The notes under the pieces were generated by a model that saw only the letters and a program-made list of their open reading frames with translations, had not been told where the DNA came from and did no database searches. Shown here in pieces: positions 38,786 to 46,931 of a stretch of DNA of 64,000 nt (position 1 is its first letter; every line of letters begins with the position of its first letter). Position numbers and translations under genes: made by a program. The stretch comes from a virus, in the IMG/VR virus record IMGVR_UViG_3300022752_000032, positions 1-64,000 of that record; one strand, 5' to 3'.

Positions 38786-39301
38786 TTAGAACGGAGCAGC
38801 AGGAGCAGCAGCAGGTGCTGGCGCTGGAGCTGGTGCAGGTGCTGGCGCTGGAGCAGCGGCAACTGGAGCAGATGCTGCAGAAGTTTGCGCAGCGTTTGGA
38901 TAGTAGTTCTTGATTTCGTTCTTTTTAGAACCATTCCAAGTACGTGTTCCAACTTGAGCACGGAAACGTTTACCAGTAATTATTTGCTCAATCTGAGCAT
39001 TGGTTGGCGCTGGTTGCTGTAAGAAGTAATCACGAGGAACACCAAGAGCATGCATCTTTTTGAAAAAGATACCAAGTGCGGCAGGACTGTCTGGAGAAAC
39101 AACTAAGTTATCCCAAACAAGACGCTTGTTATGAGCGCCACCTTCAACCTGCGCTTTTATAGAGAACATTGTTTTGCCACTCTGTGTCATTTTATGTGTA
39201 GCCTCTAGGACTAGAACATCGTAATCACCATCTGGAAGCGGATCATAGTTACCTGATTCGCCTGCTTCTTTGATGAGGTCACCCCAATTTAGAGTACTCA
39301 T
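38786..39301 (-). CDS. DUF669-like single-strand DNA-binding protein
   Basis: 171 residues. LPDGDYDVLVLEATHKMTQS, FSIKAQVEGGAHNKRLVWDN and ALGIFFKKMHALGVP match the DUF669 phage family, thought to be ssDNA-binding proteins acting with recombinases. The C-terminus is a low-complexity Pro-Ala tail (APAPAPAPAP repeated), possibly a flexible partner-binding arm like the SSB tail. It is next to the Sak4-like ATPase and the Cas4-like nuclease, which together make a recombination set. Confidence 0.78.
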   Translation of the reverse strand: MSTLNWGDLIKEAGESGNYDPLPDGDYDVLVLEATHKMTQSGKTMFSIKAQVEGGAHNKRLVWDNLVVSPDSPAALGIFFKKMHALGVPRDYFLQQPAPTNAQIEQIITGKRFRAQVGTRTWNGSKKNEIKNYYPNAAQTSAASAPVAAAPAPAPAPAPAPAPAAAPAAPF

Positions 39302-39304
39302 TTG

Positions 39305-40084
39305 TTATACCTCTTTCTTTTCTTTAGTTGTTTTATCTTGAGTAGTTTGCTTAGTTCCAAAAATGGTATTAAGCATTACTTCAATTGATAACTTATCTTG
39401 CTCGACTATAGAACCTAGACGACCTTGTACTCGCTCGCCAGCCTCATAATCGTTTGTTCTTTCCACATACATACGCCTTACTTTATAAGGAGGCTGTAGT
39501 GGGTCTGGATTTGCCATTTGCTCTACTGTCAACGCACCAAGAATGTCGTAAAAATATGGTGCTTGAATTGCTAGTTGACCTTGTAGATATGGACGGTGTC
39601 TTCCATCCTGGCTTGTTCTTGACATAGCAGTAAGTACAACTGCTTCAAGAGGATTTGTAGCATGCATAGTTAGATCGCGAAGATCACGAAGAAGCCCACC
39701 CATGTGACGAAGAAGTTCGCCCCACTGTTGCATCTTCATTTGTTCTGTACCTGCGATGCTATCCATACATTTAACTTGTAGTTCAGAGATTGAATCAATA
39801 ATCAAACTCTTGAAATGATGCTTTCCAAGTTGTAACCACTGATAAACCTTGATAACAGTGTCATAGTCACGAACTGTAACTACAACAGTGTCCCAAGTTC
39901 CATCAGCGATTGGTGGTTCCTCGCGAAGAGGATCCCAATACTTAACAACGATAGGTAGGAATCGGTGCCCACCCTCGACGTCAAGCATGAGTCGTGGGTA
40001 TGGAGCAGTTACAGCAAAAGTAGATTTACCTACCTTGCTTTCTCCGTACACCATAACCGTAAGAGAGCGTTGGATCTCACTCAT
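39305..40084 (-). CDS. RecA-like ATPase (AAA_24/Sak4-type recombinase)
   Basis: 259 residues. Walker A is MVYGESKVGKSTF (about 12-24), and a Walker B-like SLIIDSIS is near 95-102. PRLMLDVEGGHRF near 30 fits the AAA_24 family. Phage Sak4 proteins of this type are RecA-like single-strand annealing or exchange proteins. It starts three bases after the nuclease stop and ends three bases before the ssDNA-binding gene, so these form one operon. It probably acts in replication-linked recombination. Confidence 0.82.
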   Translation of the reverse strand: MSEIQRSLTVMVYGESKVGKSTFAVTAPYPRLMLDVEGGHRFLPIVVKYWDPLREEPPIADGTWDTVVVTVRDYDTVIKVYQWLQLGKHHFKSLIIDSISELQVKCMDSIAGTEQMKMQQWGELLRHMGGLLRDLRDLTMHATNPLEAVVLTAMSRTSQDGRHRPYLQGQLAIQAPYFYDILGALTVEQMANPDPLQPPYKVRRMYVERTNDYEAGERVQGRLGSIVEQDKLSIEVMLNTIFGTKQTTQDKTTKEKKEV

Positions 40085-40087
40085 ACG

Positions 40088-41014
40088 TCACTCGCCTCCT
40101 TTTTTCTCTGTGTCGTAATATGCATAAGGATCAGTCTCCTCATACATTTCACTAAGTGCTTGTTCAGCGGCGCTTCCGTCGTCAAACATTGGGCAGATAG
40201 CAAAAAATTGGCATTTCCATTTACAGTCACGACTTGGTTTTGGATAAGCATTAAAGGCATGACTCTCGCCAGCATCTAACGCTTGTCTTACTCTCATTAA
40301 ATCTGTGATTGTTCCGTGAATTCTATTCCAGAAGGAACGTAAAGTAAATATGTTATGGCGAATTTCTACTTGATCATAGAACGGAGGTTTAGCAGCCGCA
40401 GTTCTACGAACTTTTTTAAGAAGAGTAAATATTCCGCCTTCACTTCTTTCTTTTTCATCTGTTTTAGTAGACTCTAAAAGCATGTATGTCATAACCTGCT
40501 CATTCATGTGAGCCATATTTGCAAACTCAGATAGAGAGCCTCCTACAGTTTTAAAATCTCTAAACATTCTTACGCCATCGGCTTTACGACGAACACGCAT
40601 ATCAAGTTTTCCTTGAAGTTCTACTTCCCCATTAAACAGTGGAGCAATAATTGTTTCTTCAGTTGAAATCATCTCAAGCTCTGCATCAATACCATTTTCT
40701 TCTACCCATTGCTCATAGCCCTCGAGCATGATGCGACCTAACTCTCCTTCTGTTTCAAGGTTAGACACATCTCTAAAATCTTGTAGTAAAAGTTGTTTAT
40801 CTTGTTCAATTAATTCAGAGTGTGCAGTTAGTAGAGGAACACCTTTTGCGTAGTGAGCATCTAAAGCGGCGTGAATTCTACTTCCCATAGCAAGTGGACC
40901 AGTCATATCTTGATGCTTAGGTTTTAATGAACGGTAGTAAGTTAGCCACCAACGACGGCGACAATCTTTAAATGTCTGTATTTCCGAGTTAGATAGTCTT
41001 ATGACTCCACTCAT
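40088..41014 (-). CDS. PD-(D/E)XK nuclease, Cas4/RecB-like
   Basis: 308 residues. The N-terminus SNSEIQTFKDCRRRWWLTYY is typical of Cas4/AddB-like nucleases, with Cys 18. MGSRIHAALDAHY contains the His, and FRDFKTVGG holds the catalytic Asp and Lys. The C-terminus has DCKWKCQFFAICP, three further Cys that with Cys 18 could bind a 4Fe-4S cluster. Such enzymes resect DNA ends. It overlaps the SNF2 gene by ATGA, consistent with joint expression in DNA metabolism. This is not a CRISPR locus; no repeats or Cas1 are present. Confidence 0.85.
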   Translation of the reverse strand: MSGVIRLSNSEIQTFKDCRRRWWLTYYRSLKPKHQDMTGPLAMGSRIHAALDAHYAKGVPLLTAHSELIEQDKQLLLQDFRDVSNLETEGELGRIMLEGYEQWVEENGIDAELEMISTEETIIAPLFNGEVELQGKLDMRVRRKADGVRMFRDFKTVGGSLSEFANMAHMNEQVMTYMLLESTKTDEKERSEGGIFTLLKKVRRTAAAKPPFYDQVEIRHNIFTLRSFWNRIHGTITDLMRVRQALDAGESHAFNAYPKPSRDCKWKCQFFAICPMFDDGSAAEQALSEMYEETDPYAYYDTEKKGGE

Positions 41015-42810
41015 AGGTTTCCTGTCTTATCATCTTGTAGTAGTTTTAGAAGTTGATCTTTATCTTTAACAATTTGTTCAAAGTTATCGGCTTTAGTTTC
41101 TAAAACTTGGATAACTCTCTCTTCTATAGTTCCTTCCGTAACATAGTCGGTAATTACTATAGAGTCATGTATTTCACTTCCAATTCTGTGTACGCGATCT
41201 AATACTTGCTTATAATCAACTAAAGACCAAGGTCTTTGAAGCATTATCAGACGACGAGCAGCGGTCAGTGTGATTCCAACTCCTCCCGCTTGGGCTGTAA
41301 ACAGAATCCATTTTATTGCTCCAGACTGAAAATCGTCAATAGCCTTCTGACGTTCATCCTCATCTTGATCTCCTGTAATTAATCCGTGAGAAATTTTTTT
41401 CTTTGTTAACTCAGCGCTCAGCAGATTAATAAGTTGTTTAGAGACGGCGCTTACCGCTACAGAGTCATCTCCAAAGTCTCCGTTTTCAATATCATCCATC
41501 AGAGCATCAATTTTGCATGAAGGAGCATCTAATACTGCTCTAGGCTCACCAGTAACTTCATTGGTGGCAATAGTTGCATAAGAACTAGCAAATTGAAGAA
41601 GTCTAATTGTTTGAGTTAGAACGCTAGGTGCTGCGAGAGTATCGCCAGACTCAAGTTCAGAGATCATTAAGTCTCTCATCTGCTCATAAGCTTTTTTCTG
41701 CTTAGTAGACATCTCTACATCTCTGCGCTCTTTTAGAACTGGAGGCAGGTTTGGTAGTACAACCTTTTTAAGCATGCGTCTCATGTATGGATTTACGCTT
41801 TTATAAAACTCATCCTGCATCTGAGGCTTAACTCCTAGAACCATCATTCCACCAAAAGCATTAAGCATTACATCAACCATTCGATCAATCCATTTTGTCT
41901 TGCTAGGCCAGTCCTTTGGAGAGATCCAGTGAAGTATTGACCAAAGATCTACAACATTGTTAGCAATAGGTGTTCCAGTTAATGCAAAGCGAATCTCAGA
42001 AGTGCCAGAGGCAGACCAAAGAGCACGAGACTGTTTTGACTTGGGGTCTTTACTTCTATGAATCTCATCTGCAACTACTGCTTTAAATTTAAAGTTGTTT
42101 AACTCTCTTAAATGTACTTCGCAACGATTCTCGCTAATCTTTTCATCTTGACCACCACAAGCACGGCATCTTGTTAAAGAGATAGATCCGTAAGGAGAAA
42201 GTCTTGAGTGAGAACGGAGTGACTCCCAGTTAATAATAAAAATTTGCGCTGGTTGTTCAAATTGTTTTTTGCGTTGAACAGCAGATCCTTTAATAACTTG
42301 TGTACTTACATCTGGCCACCATCTAGCAAACTCTCTTGCCCAGTTATTCTTTAAAGTGTTAGGGCAAACAATAAGGATAGGGAAAACCTCTTCTCCTTTA
42401 TCGTTTAACTCTTTTAAAGCTCTAATAGCCTGAGCAGTCTTACCTAAGCCAGGTTCATCGGCTAGAAGGGCTCTTTTAGCGGTTGCTAGGAAGGCAACTC
42501 CTGCTCTTTGATGAGGGAATAGCACCTCATCGCCTTCATAGGTCTCTAACTCTCTTAAAGCGTTAGCAGGGGCAATTCTTGTCTCTAACTGATTAGCTGC
42601 CCAAGCGCCTAAAGTAGGTTTTATCTCTAAATCACTGCGGAAAGTGGAGCGTAAGGCTAAACAGGTTGTCCAACTTAGGGGGACTCTCCAAACCTGCTCA
42701 GAAGCGCTCCAGGAGGCTCCTGGGAGGCTTTTACAGAGTTCTTTGTAGCGCCAGTCAGCACTTATAAGGATATGTTCGCCTTGGGCATCTATATCTACAG
42801 ATACTGCCAC
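41011..42810 (-). CDS. SNF2-family DNA helicase/translocase
   Basis: 599 residues. After a 90-residue N-domain come FPHQRAGVAFL, Walker A DEPGLGKTAQAI (about 119-130), VADEIHRSKD (motif II), LTGTPIANN (motif III), the C-terminal helicase lobe ITGDQDEDERQKAIDDF and motif VI QVLDRVHRIGSE. A four-Cys insertion (CRACGGQDEKISENRCEVH) sits between motifs Ia and II. Phage SNF2 proteins serve in replication or recombination and are common in actinophages. It is followed by the Cas4-like nuclease with an overlapping start. Confidence 0.9.
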   Translation of the reverse strand: MAVSVDIDAQGEHILISADWRYKELCKSLPGASWSASEQVWRVPLSWTTCLALRSTFRSDLEIKPTLGAWAANQLETRIAPANALRELETYEGDEVLFPHQRAGVAFLATAKRALLADEPGLGKTAQAIRALKELNDKGEEVFPILIVCPNTLKNNWAREFARWWPDVSTQVIKGSAVQRKKQFEQPAQIFIINWESLRSHSRLSPYGSISLTRCRACGGQDEKISENRCEVHLRELNNFKFKAVVADEIHRSKDPKSKQSRALWSASGTSEIRFALTGTPIANNVVDLWSILHWISPKDWPSKTKWIDRMVDVMLNAFGGMMVLGVKPQMQDEFYKSVNPYMRRMLKKVVLPNLPPVLKERRDVEMSTKQKKAYEQMRDLMISELESGDTLAAPSVLTQTIRLLQFASSYATIATNEVTGEPRAVLDAPSCKIDALMDDIENGDFGDDSVAVSAVSKQLINLLSAELTKKKISHGLITGDQDEDERQKAIDDFQSGAIKWILFTAQAGGVGITLTAARRLIMLQRPWSLVDYKQVLDRVHRIGSEIHDSIVITDYVTEGTIEERVIQVLETKADNFEQIVKDKDQLLKLLQDDKTGNL

Positions 42811-42828
42811 TTTTACTCCCTACCTATA

Positions 42829-42870
42829 TATGGACTGAAATAGTTTTTAAATTATTTTTTTCTGTCCATA
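42829..42870 (-). other. Inverted repeat between RuvC-like and SNF2 genes
   Basis: TATGGAC (42829-42835) pairs with GTCCATA (42864-42870); the pairing extends by four more bases with one mismatch. The AT-rich loop contains A- and T-runs. It may attenuate transcription between the genes. Confidence 0.35.
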
Positions 42871-42871
42871 C

Positions 42872-43351
42872 CTATTTTAACAGAACTAATGGCTTCCAAC
42901 CGATCTTAACCAACTTTAAAAGGGCGTGTCGTATGGCGTCATTTGCATGGCCTTCTCCGCCTTTATGCCAAGTGCCTAACTTCTTTAAAGCATCATTAGG
43001 AAACATAGTTTTGGCATCAACAGGGGATTGAAAAATAATTTTTTCAGGGTCATATTCTTTAGTTCGACACATATGCTTTAAAACCCCTATCTGTTCAAGG
43101 CTAAATGGCGCTTGTGAGTTTCTCACTGTCTGAGCAGTAATAACAAATCGCTCACAAACCACCAAAACATTATCGTAGGACGCAGCCGAGGAAAAAGCAA
43201 TAGACATAGCCGTGTCTATCCAAGAAGCAAAAGTTTCTGGATCAACTTCTGCTGACATCTTTACTACTGGAGCCTCTTCTGGCAAGCCAGACCATTCAAC
43301 TAAACAAACTCCTGTTGCTTTACCAGGATCTACAGAAACTATATATTTCAT
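42872..43351 (-). CDS. RuvC-like nuclease fold protein
   Basis: About 159 residues from the ATG at 43351, where it shares one base with the polymerase TGA (TGATG); a longer frame upstream overlaps the polymerase and lacks similarity to the family. IVSVDPGKATGVCLVEW has the first catalytic Asp of RuvC-type RNase H folds, VVCERFVI the Glu, and GHANDAIRHALL the C-terminal Asp pair. Phage homologues resolve Holliday junctions or act with terminase. Coupling to DNA polymerase supports a replication or recombination role. Confidence 0.8.
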   Translation of the reverse strand: MKYIVSVDPGKATGVCLVEWSGLPEEAPVVKMSAEVDPETFASWIDTAMSIAFSSAASYDNVLVVCERFVITAQTVRNSQAPFSLEQIGVLKHMCRTKEYDPEKIIFQSPVDAKTMFPNDALKKLGTWHKGGEGHANDAIRHALLKLVKIGWKPLVLLK

Positions 43352-45171
43352 CAGTACTTTTGTCCCCAGTTCTCTAATGGACCATCTATTCCAGCAGTTA
43401 GTGGAACATCCCAACCTTCAGTGGTTGTCATACACTCCTGAACTACTTTTTTTACTTCCTCTGCTTCATCCCTAGGTGCTTGTAAAACAATTTCATCATG
43501 TACAGGGACGATAAGGTACTCGGTCAAGTCTGCTTGATCAAGTTTTATTAGATTACTTTTAAATATTTCTGCAGCCCCGCCTTGGATTAAGTAATTAATT
43601 AGCGTGTAGACACGTCCTTCATCGCAAGGAATCTTACGACCAGTCCAAGTGTAAATGTAACCCTGACCTTCATCCCTCTCCCTACGAGCACCAAGATTTT
43701 CAATATCTCTTTGAAACTTAATCATTCCTGGATAACGCTTATCAAAAGCATCTGATACAGATTTCATCTGAGACTCTAGAACTCCAGCAGTAAGTGCTTG
43801 TTTAGCAACACCAGCGCCATAGAGACGACCATAAACCATTCCCTTAATTAGGTTACGTCTTTTATCTGCACGAGTCATCTTTGGTTCTTGATAAACCTCT
43901 CGACCAATTTCAGTAAAGGGATCTGAGCCAGTTGCATCAGCGCGATTAAAAAGATTAATTAAATTAGGATCTTTAGATAAAGAAGCAAACATACGAAACT
44001 CAACTTGGTCAAGGTCTGAGGTAATAATTACGTGATCTTTATCTTTAGGTATAAATGCTCTGCGAACAGTGTCATCTCCTTTTGGCAGGGTTTGTAGCGC
44101 TGGATCGGTGATAGACATGCGAGATGTACGAGCACCTAAGGTCTTTACAGAAGGGTGAACAATGCCATCAATGGACTTATTTAAAAAGTTAAGGAAGTAG
44201 GTGTTTGCCAGTTTATCTGCTTTACGTTGTTTTAAAATTGTCTCAGCAAGGTTTTTAACCTCATCATTGCCATGAATTGTTAGTAGGTGAAGTTGATCTT
44301 TACTTGCAGACTTTTGACCAGAAGGGGTGGTTTCAGTTATCTCTGCGCCAAGTTTTTCAAATAACCTAACTAGTTGAATATTACTAGTTATGCTAGTTCC
44401 AGCATAGGTTTTAGCAGCCCAATCTTTTACCGACTCTGTGTAATCAATAAGTTCTTCGTACTTACGTTTTGAATACTCTAAATCAACTCTTGCCCCGTTT
44501 ATCTCCATACGGGTAACTATTTTTCTAGCAGCCATCTCGATCTCATAGGCTTTGTGATAAGGCTGATTAGGGCCGCACTTCTCGTAAAACTTTTCCCAAA
44601 GACGCATTGTTAAAATAGTATCGAGTGCTCCGTAAGACCAATAAGGCTCAAAGTTTGTAGGAACAGTTCCCCAAGTCCAACCATTTTTTGCTAGGTCAAC
44701 ATCTAACTTATCTTGAAGGTGCGCAGCATGGCCATCTACAAGTCTTGCTGATAAAGGCTTTAACCCGCCAGGACCTAGAGGATCAATAAGATGAGCCATA
44801 ATCATTGTGTCATGTGCTCGATGCCAAGGCATTTCCCAATTAGATTTAATTGCAAACCATCTTGCTTCAAATGCAATGTTGTGGCACACAATAGGTCCAT
44901 CAAATTTATTCATTGCTTCATAAAAAACTCCAGACCATTCTGCCCAAGGAATAGACCAGCCATGCATACCATCACCAACTTGAACCAAACGAAGGTCACC
45001 ATGCCAAGGAGATAAAGCATGATCTCTAGGTGAACCTAATTTTTCTCCAGTCTCGGTGTCGATTGCAATTGCATCATGAGGACGTCGCTGGCCCAACCAA
45101 AAAATAAATTCATTTGCCTTTTCTACAGAATCAACAAGGCTTACTTGAATTCCATCTAATCCGTTTGTCAT
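43351..45171 (-). CDS. Family A DNA polymerase
   Basis: 606 residues. The N-terminal 3'-5' exonuclease domain shows DTE (38-40), HNIAFEARWF (97-106) and the YGALDT motif near 180. The polymerase domain has TSRMSITDPALQTLPK, motif A SDLDQVEFRM (385-394), motif B RRNLIKGMVYGRLYG (438-452) and motif C VPVHDEIV (556-562). No 5'-3' nuclease is present, as usual for phage enzymes. At the residue equivalent to Phe762 of E. coli PolI there is Tyr, as in T7 polymerase. It probably elongates from primers made by 3717-6338. Confidence 0.92.
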   Translation of the reverse strand: MTNGLDGIQVSLVDSVEKANEFIFWLGQRRPHDAIAIDTETGEKLGSPRDHALSPWHGDLRLVQVGDGMHGWSIPWAEWSGVFYEAMNKFDGPIVCHNIAFEARWFAIKSNWEMPWHRAHDTMIMAHLIDPLGPGGLKPLSARLVDGHAAHLQDKLDVDLAKNGWTWGTVPTNFEPYWSYGALDTILTMRLWEKFYEKCGPNQPYHKAYEIEMAARKIVTRMEINGARVDLEYSKRKYEELIDYTESVKDWAAKTYAGTSITSNIQLVRLFEKLGAEITETTPSGQKSASKDQLHLLTIHGNDEVKNLAETILKQRKADKLANTYFLNFLNKSIDGIVHPSVKTLGARTSRMSITDPALQTLPKGDDTVRRAFIPKDKDHVIITSDLDQVEFRMFASLSKDPNLINLFNRADATGSDPFTEIGREVYQEPKMTRADKRRNLIKGMVYGRLYGAGVAKQALTAGVLESQMKSVSDAFDKRYPGMIKFQRDIENLGARRERDEGQGYIYTWTGRKIPCDEGRVYTLINYLIQGGAAEIFKSNLIKLDQADLTEYLIVPVHDEIVLQAPRDEAEEVKKVVQECMTTTEGWDVPLTAGIDGPLENWGQKY

Positions 45172-45208
45172 TTATCCTTCTGTCGTTTTGATTTAGTTTA
45201 GTTCTTTT

Positions 45209-45679
45209 TTATGGAATTGTCTCTACTCTATAGATAAGATCTATATTCTCGTCATTCTTAGCGGCAATGTCTAGAAGTTTCTGAGCAACATAGGTGAGGT
45301 ATCTTGCCCCATTCTCGTTATATTTGTAAAGTGCGTCTAATACTGGCTGAGGATTATCACTTACCTGAGCCCAGTAGCGATACTTTTCTGGAAAAATAAT
45401 AGGTAAAGATCTATTAGGGGAGCACTCTTCACAAGGAATGGCGTCATCTTCAAGGTTTTCGGTGAACTCGTCAACTAAATTATATCGATCTACCTTTTCA
45501 CAGGTTGCGCCGTGATAAATTAAAGAAACTCCGATACGAGAAAGTACATAAGAACCGTTTTCAGTTTTATAAAGAGCAAACTCAATCCAGCGAACAGATC
45601 CCTTACGCCATGAAGAAGATTTACTCAGTAGTGTTCCATTAAACTGTAAAGTTCTAGAACTATCTTTTACCTCAAACAT
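45209..45679 (-). CDS. Hypothetical actinophage protein
   Basis: 156 residues (MFEVKDSSRTLQFNGTLLSK). Notable pieces are SVRWIEFALYKTENGSYVLS, HGATCEKVDRYNLVDEF, an internal IPCEECSPN Cys pair and a helical end. No function known to me. It lies just upstream of the polymerase and overlaps the 54-residue gene at 45679-45843 by one base (TAATG), so it belongs to the replication operon. The Cys set (two CxxC-like Cys plus a distant one) could bind metal. Confidence 0.62.
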   Translation of the reverse strand: MFEVKDSSRTLQFNGTLLSKSSSWRKGSVRWIEFALYKTENGSYVLSRIGVSLIYHGATCEKVDRYNLVDEFTENLEDDAIPCEECSPNRSLPIIFPEKYRYWAQVSDNPQPVLDALYKYNENGARYLTYVAQKLLDIAAKNDENIDLIYRVETIP

Positions 45680-45843
45680 TATGTTTCTTTAGTTTCAGTT
45701 TCAGTAATCTTTGCTATCTCCATAAGTTGAGTTAGGTCAGCACGAAGGGAGGCAATCTGTCCTTCATAGTTTGCAGTAATTTCACCAATACGTTGTTGAA
45801 GGGCAATAATCATTAATTCGTTTTTTGTCTTTGGAGTATCCAT
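45679..45843 (-). CDS. Small 54-residue coiled-coil protein
   Basis: The ATG at 45843 opens 54 codons (MDTPKTKNELMIIALQQRIG, then EITANYEGQIASLRADLTQL) and the TAA overlaps the next ATG. Heptad-like Leu and Ile positions suggest a helical coiled coil. Tight coupling to 45209-45679 and the absence of another gene in this interval support it as real, though no homologue can be named. Confidence 0.6.
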   Translation of the reverse strand: MDTPKTKNELMIIALQQRIGEITANYEGQIASLRADLTQLMEIAKITETETKET

Positions 45844-45852
45844 GTAGATATA

Positions 45853-46095
45853 TTACTCTGCCTGAATAGAGCTGTACTGAGCCTCAAGCGCTGTAATCTG
45901 AGCAATTGCTCTTGTTATAATTTTGTTTGCACTTGCTATCACGCTCTCTTCGGGCTCCTCTAAAGCATTCTGCTCTAAAATGCTTAACTCAGCGCTAAAT
46001 TTGTCAATTTCTATATCGCGTATACGGGCCTCAACAAGGTTTAACTTATCTTCTTTGCTTACAGTGGCTACTAATTGTTGCGATGTTTCCGTCAT
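45853..46095 (-). CDS. Small helical protein, paralogue of 46108-46320
   Basis: 80 residues (MTETSQQLVATVSKEDKLNL), predicted almost fully helical, with the motif ILEQNALEEPEESVIASANK and an end QITALEAQYSSIQ. The neighbour at 46108-46320 contains ISANALEEPDQELITNLNTQ and an end ALMNQYSLL in the same positions. The two arose by tandem duplication. Acidic helical pairs could form a heteromer; role unknown. Confidence 0.6.
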   Translation of the reverse strand: MTETSQQLVATVSKEDKLNLVEARIRDIEIDKFSAELSILEQNALEEPEESVIASANKIITRAIAQITALEAQYSSIQAE

Positions 46096-46107
46096 TTTAT
46101 CTTTACC

Positions 46108-46320
46108 CTATCCGTTTAATAATGAATACTGATTCATTAATGCTGCTTTTTTCTGTTCTTCTTTGCTTAGTTGAGTATTTAGGTTAGTTATTAGTTCTTG
46201 ATCTGGTTCTTCTAAAGCATTTGCAGATATTATTGATATATTTATATTGTAAATAGATGTATTTATGCCTTTAATGTGTTGCGACACAATTGCCTTTTTT
46301 TCATTATTACTTAGTTCCAT
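46108..46320 (-). CDS. Small helical protein, paralogue of 45853-46095
   Basis: 70 residues from the ATG at 46320 (MELSNNEKKAIVSQHIKGIN). I chose this start because GGAGG lies six bases upstream; an ATG 11 codons earlier lacks such a site and overlaps the previous gene further. The ANALEEP motif and the Q-S-L ending match the downstream paralogue. It overlaps the Cys-rich gene at 46307-46624 by 14 bases. Confidence 0.6.
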   Translation of the reverse strand: MELSNNEKKAIVSQHIKGINTSIYNINISIISANALEEPDQELITNLNTQLSKEEQKKAALMNQYSLLNG

Positions 46321-46624
46321 TTTGTCCTCCGTATATGTCATTTCCATTATCATCTATAACATCTTCTACCTGTTGGATTGCTCCCCATTTTCCAATCGGG
46401 CAACTCGCATGCGGTAACTTGGCTTTTTCTGTCATAAAACAACCACATTTTTTACAGGTGTTTGTTAATTTAATTAACGAAGGGCAATTTAGGCAGTTAT
46501 CTTTAAACCTATAATTAAAAGTTTCTTCATCTACTCTGCCTATATTTGGATTTAACAAGTCCCATGGTCTAACAGAATCCCCAGATTGTTTTTCTTTCCA
46601 AAGTTGCCAAGCAGTCTTAGACAT
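46307..46624 (-). CDS. Zinc-binding small protein (DUF6171-like)
   Basis: 105 residues. The C-half holds CLNCPSLIKLTNTCKKCGCF, then KLPHASCPIGKW, the Cys layout of the DUF6171 family, seen in cyanophages and T4-like phages near virion genes. At least five Cys may bind one or two zinc ions. The N-half (MSKTAWQLWKEKQSGDSVRP) has aromatic and basic residues. It lies between small virion-like 46628-46879 and the helical pair. Function unknown. Confidence 0.65.
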   Translation of the reverse strand: MSKTAWQLWKEKQSGDSVRPWDLLNPNIGRVDEETFNYRFKDNCLNCPSLIKLTNTCKKCGCFMTEKAKLPHASCPIGKWGAIQQVEDVIDDNGNDIYGGQNGTK

Positions 46625-46627
46625 TAA

Positions 46628-46879
46628 CTACCCCTGCGCTACTTGTGGCTCTGGAGCAGAAAATTGCTGTGTTTCGGAGTTGTATGCGCTTCCTATTCCT
46701 ACTATTCCACCGTTTCCAGCCAAATTGTCACTAACATCTACTATTATTGGATTGCTTGTAAAAATTGCTGACAATCTTTCATCGGTGTGTAGTATGTCTA
46801 CAACTTCTCCATCCAAAATAAAGGCTAATTTAATTGGCGGTAGCACTGGTTGCTGTTCTTGTTGCACTTCTTCTGACAT
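46628..46879 (-). CDS. Small virion-associated protein
   Basis: 83 residues with IKLAFILDGEVVDILHTDERL, AIFTSNPIIVDVSDN and a Gly-rich end. This pattern is common among small proteins of cyanophages and other aquatic phages near structural genes. Strong ribosome site AAGGAGG and a TATAAT promoter (46906-46911) precede it, so it and the following genes form a transcription unit apart from the tail genes. Function unknown. Confidence 0.62.
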   Translation of the reverse strand: MSEEVQQEQQPVLPPIKLAFILDGEVVDILHTDERLSAIFTSNPIIVDVSDNLAGNGGIVGIGSAYNSETQQFSAPEPQVAQG

Positions 46880-46905
46880 TATTCCTCCTTGTTTTTATTG
46901 ATTGT

Positions 46906-46911
46906 ATTATA
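46906..46911 (-). promoter_or_regulatory. Promoter with perfect TATAAT
   Basis: TATAAT on the minus strand preceded by TATG; a possible TTAAAC lies about 19 bp upstream. It sits between the tail gene stop (46932) and the ATG at 46879, so it can start transcription of the early/replication block. Confidence 0.6.
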
Positions 46912-46931
46912 CATAGTTTTCCTATTTTTGT

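Noticed and set aside
40088-41014. Cas4-like nuclease as evidence for a phage CRISPR system
   Set aside because: No Cas1, Cas2 or repeat array is visible; the neighbours are recombination genes, where such nucleases are common.
43351-43414. Longer N-terminus for the RuvC-like gene
   Set aside because: The extra 21 residues overlap the polymerase frame and precede the conserved MKYIVSVDPG start, which has a coupled TGATG junction.
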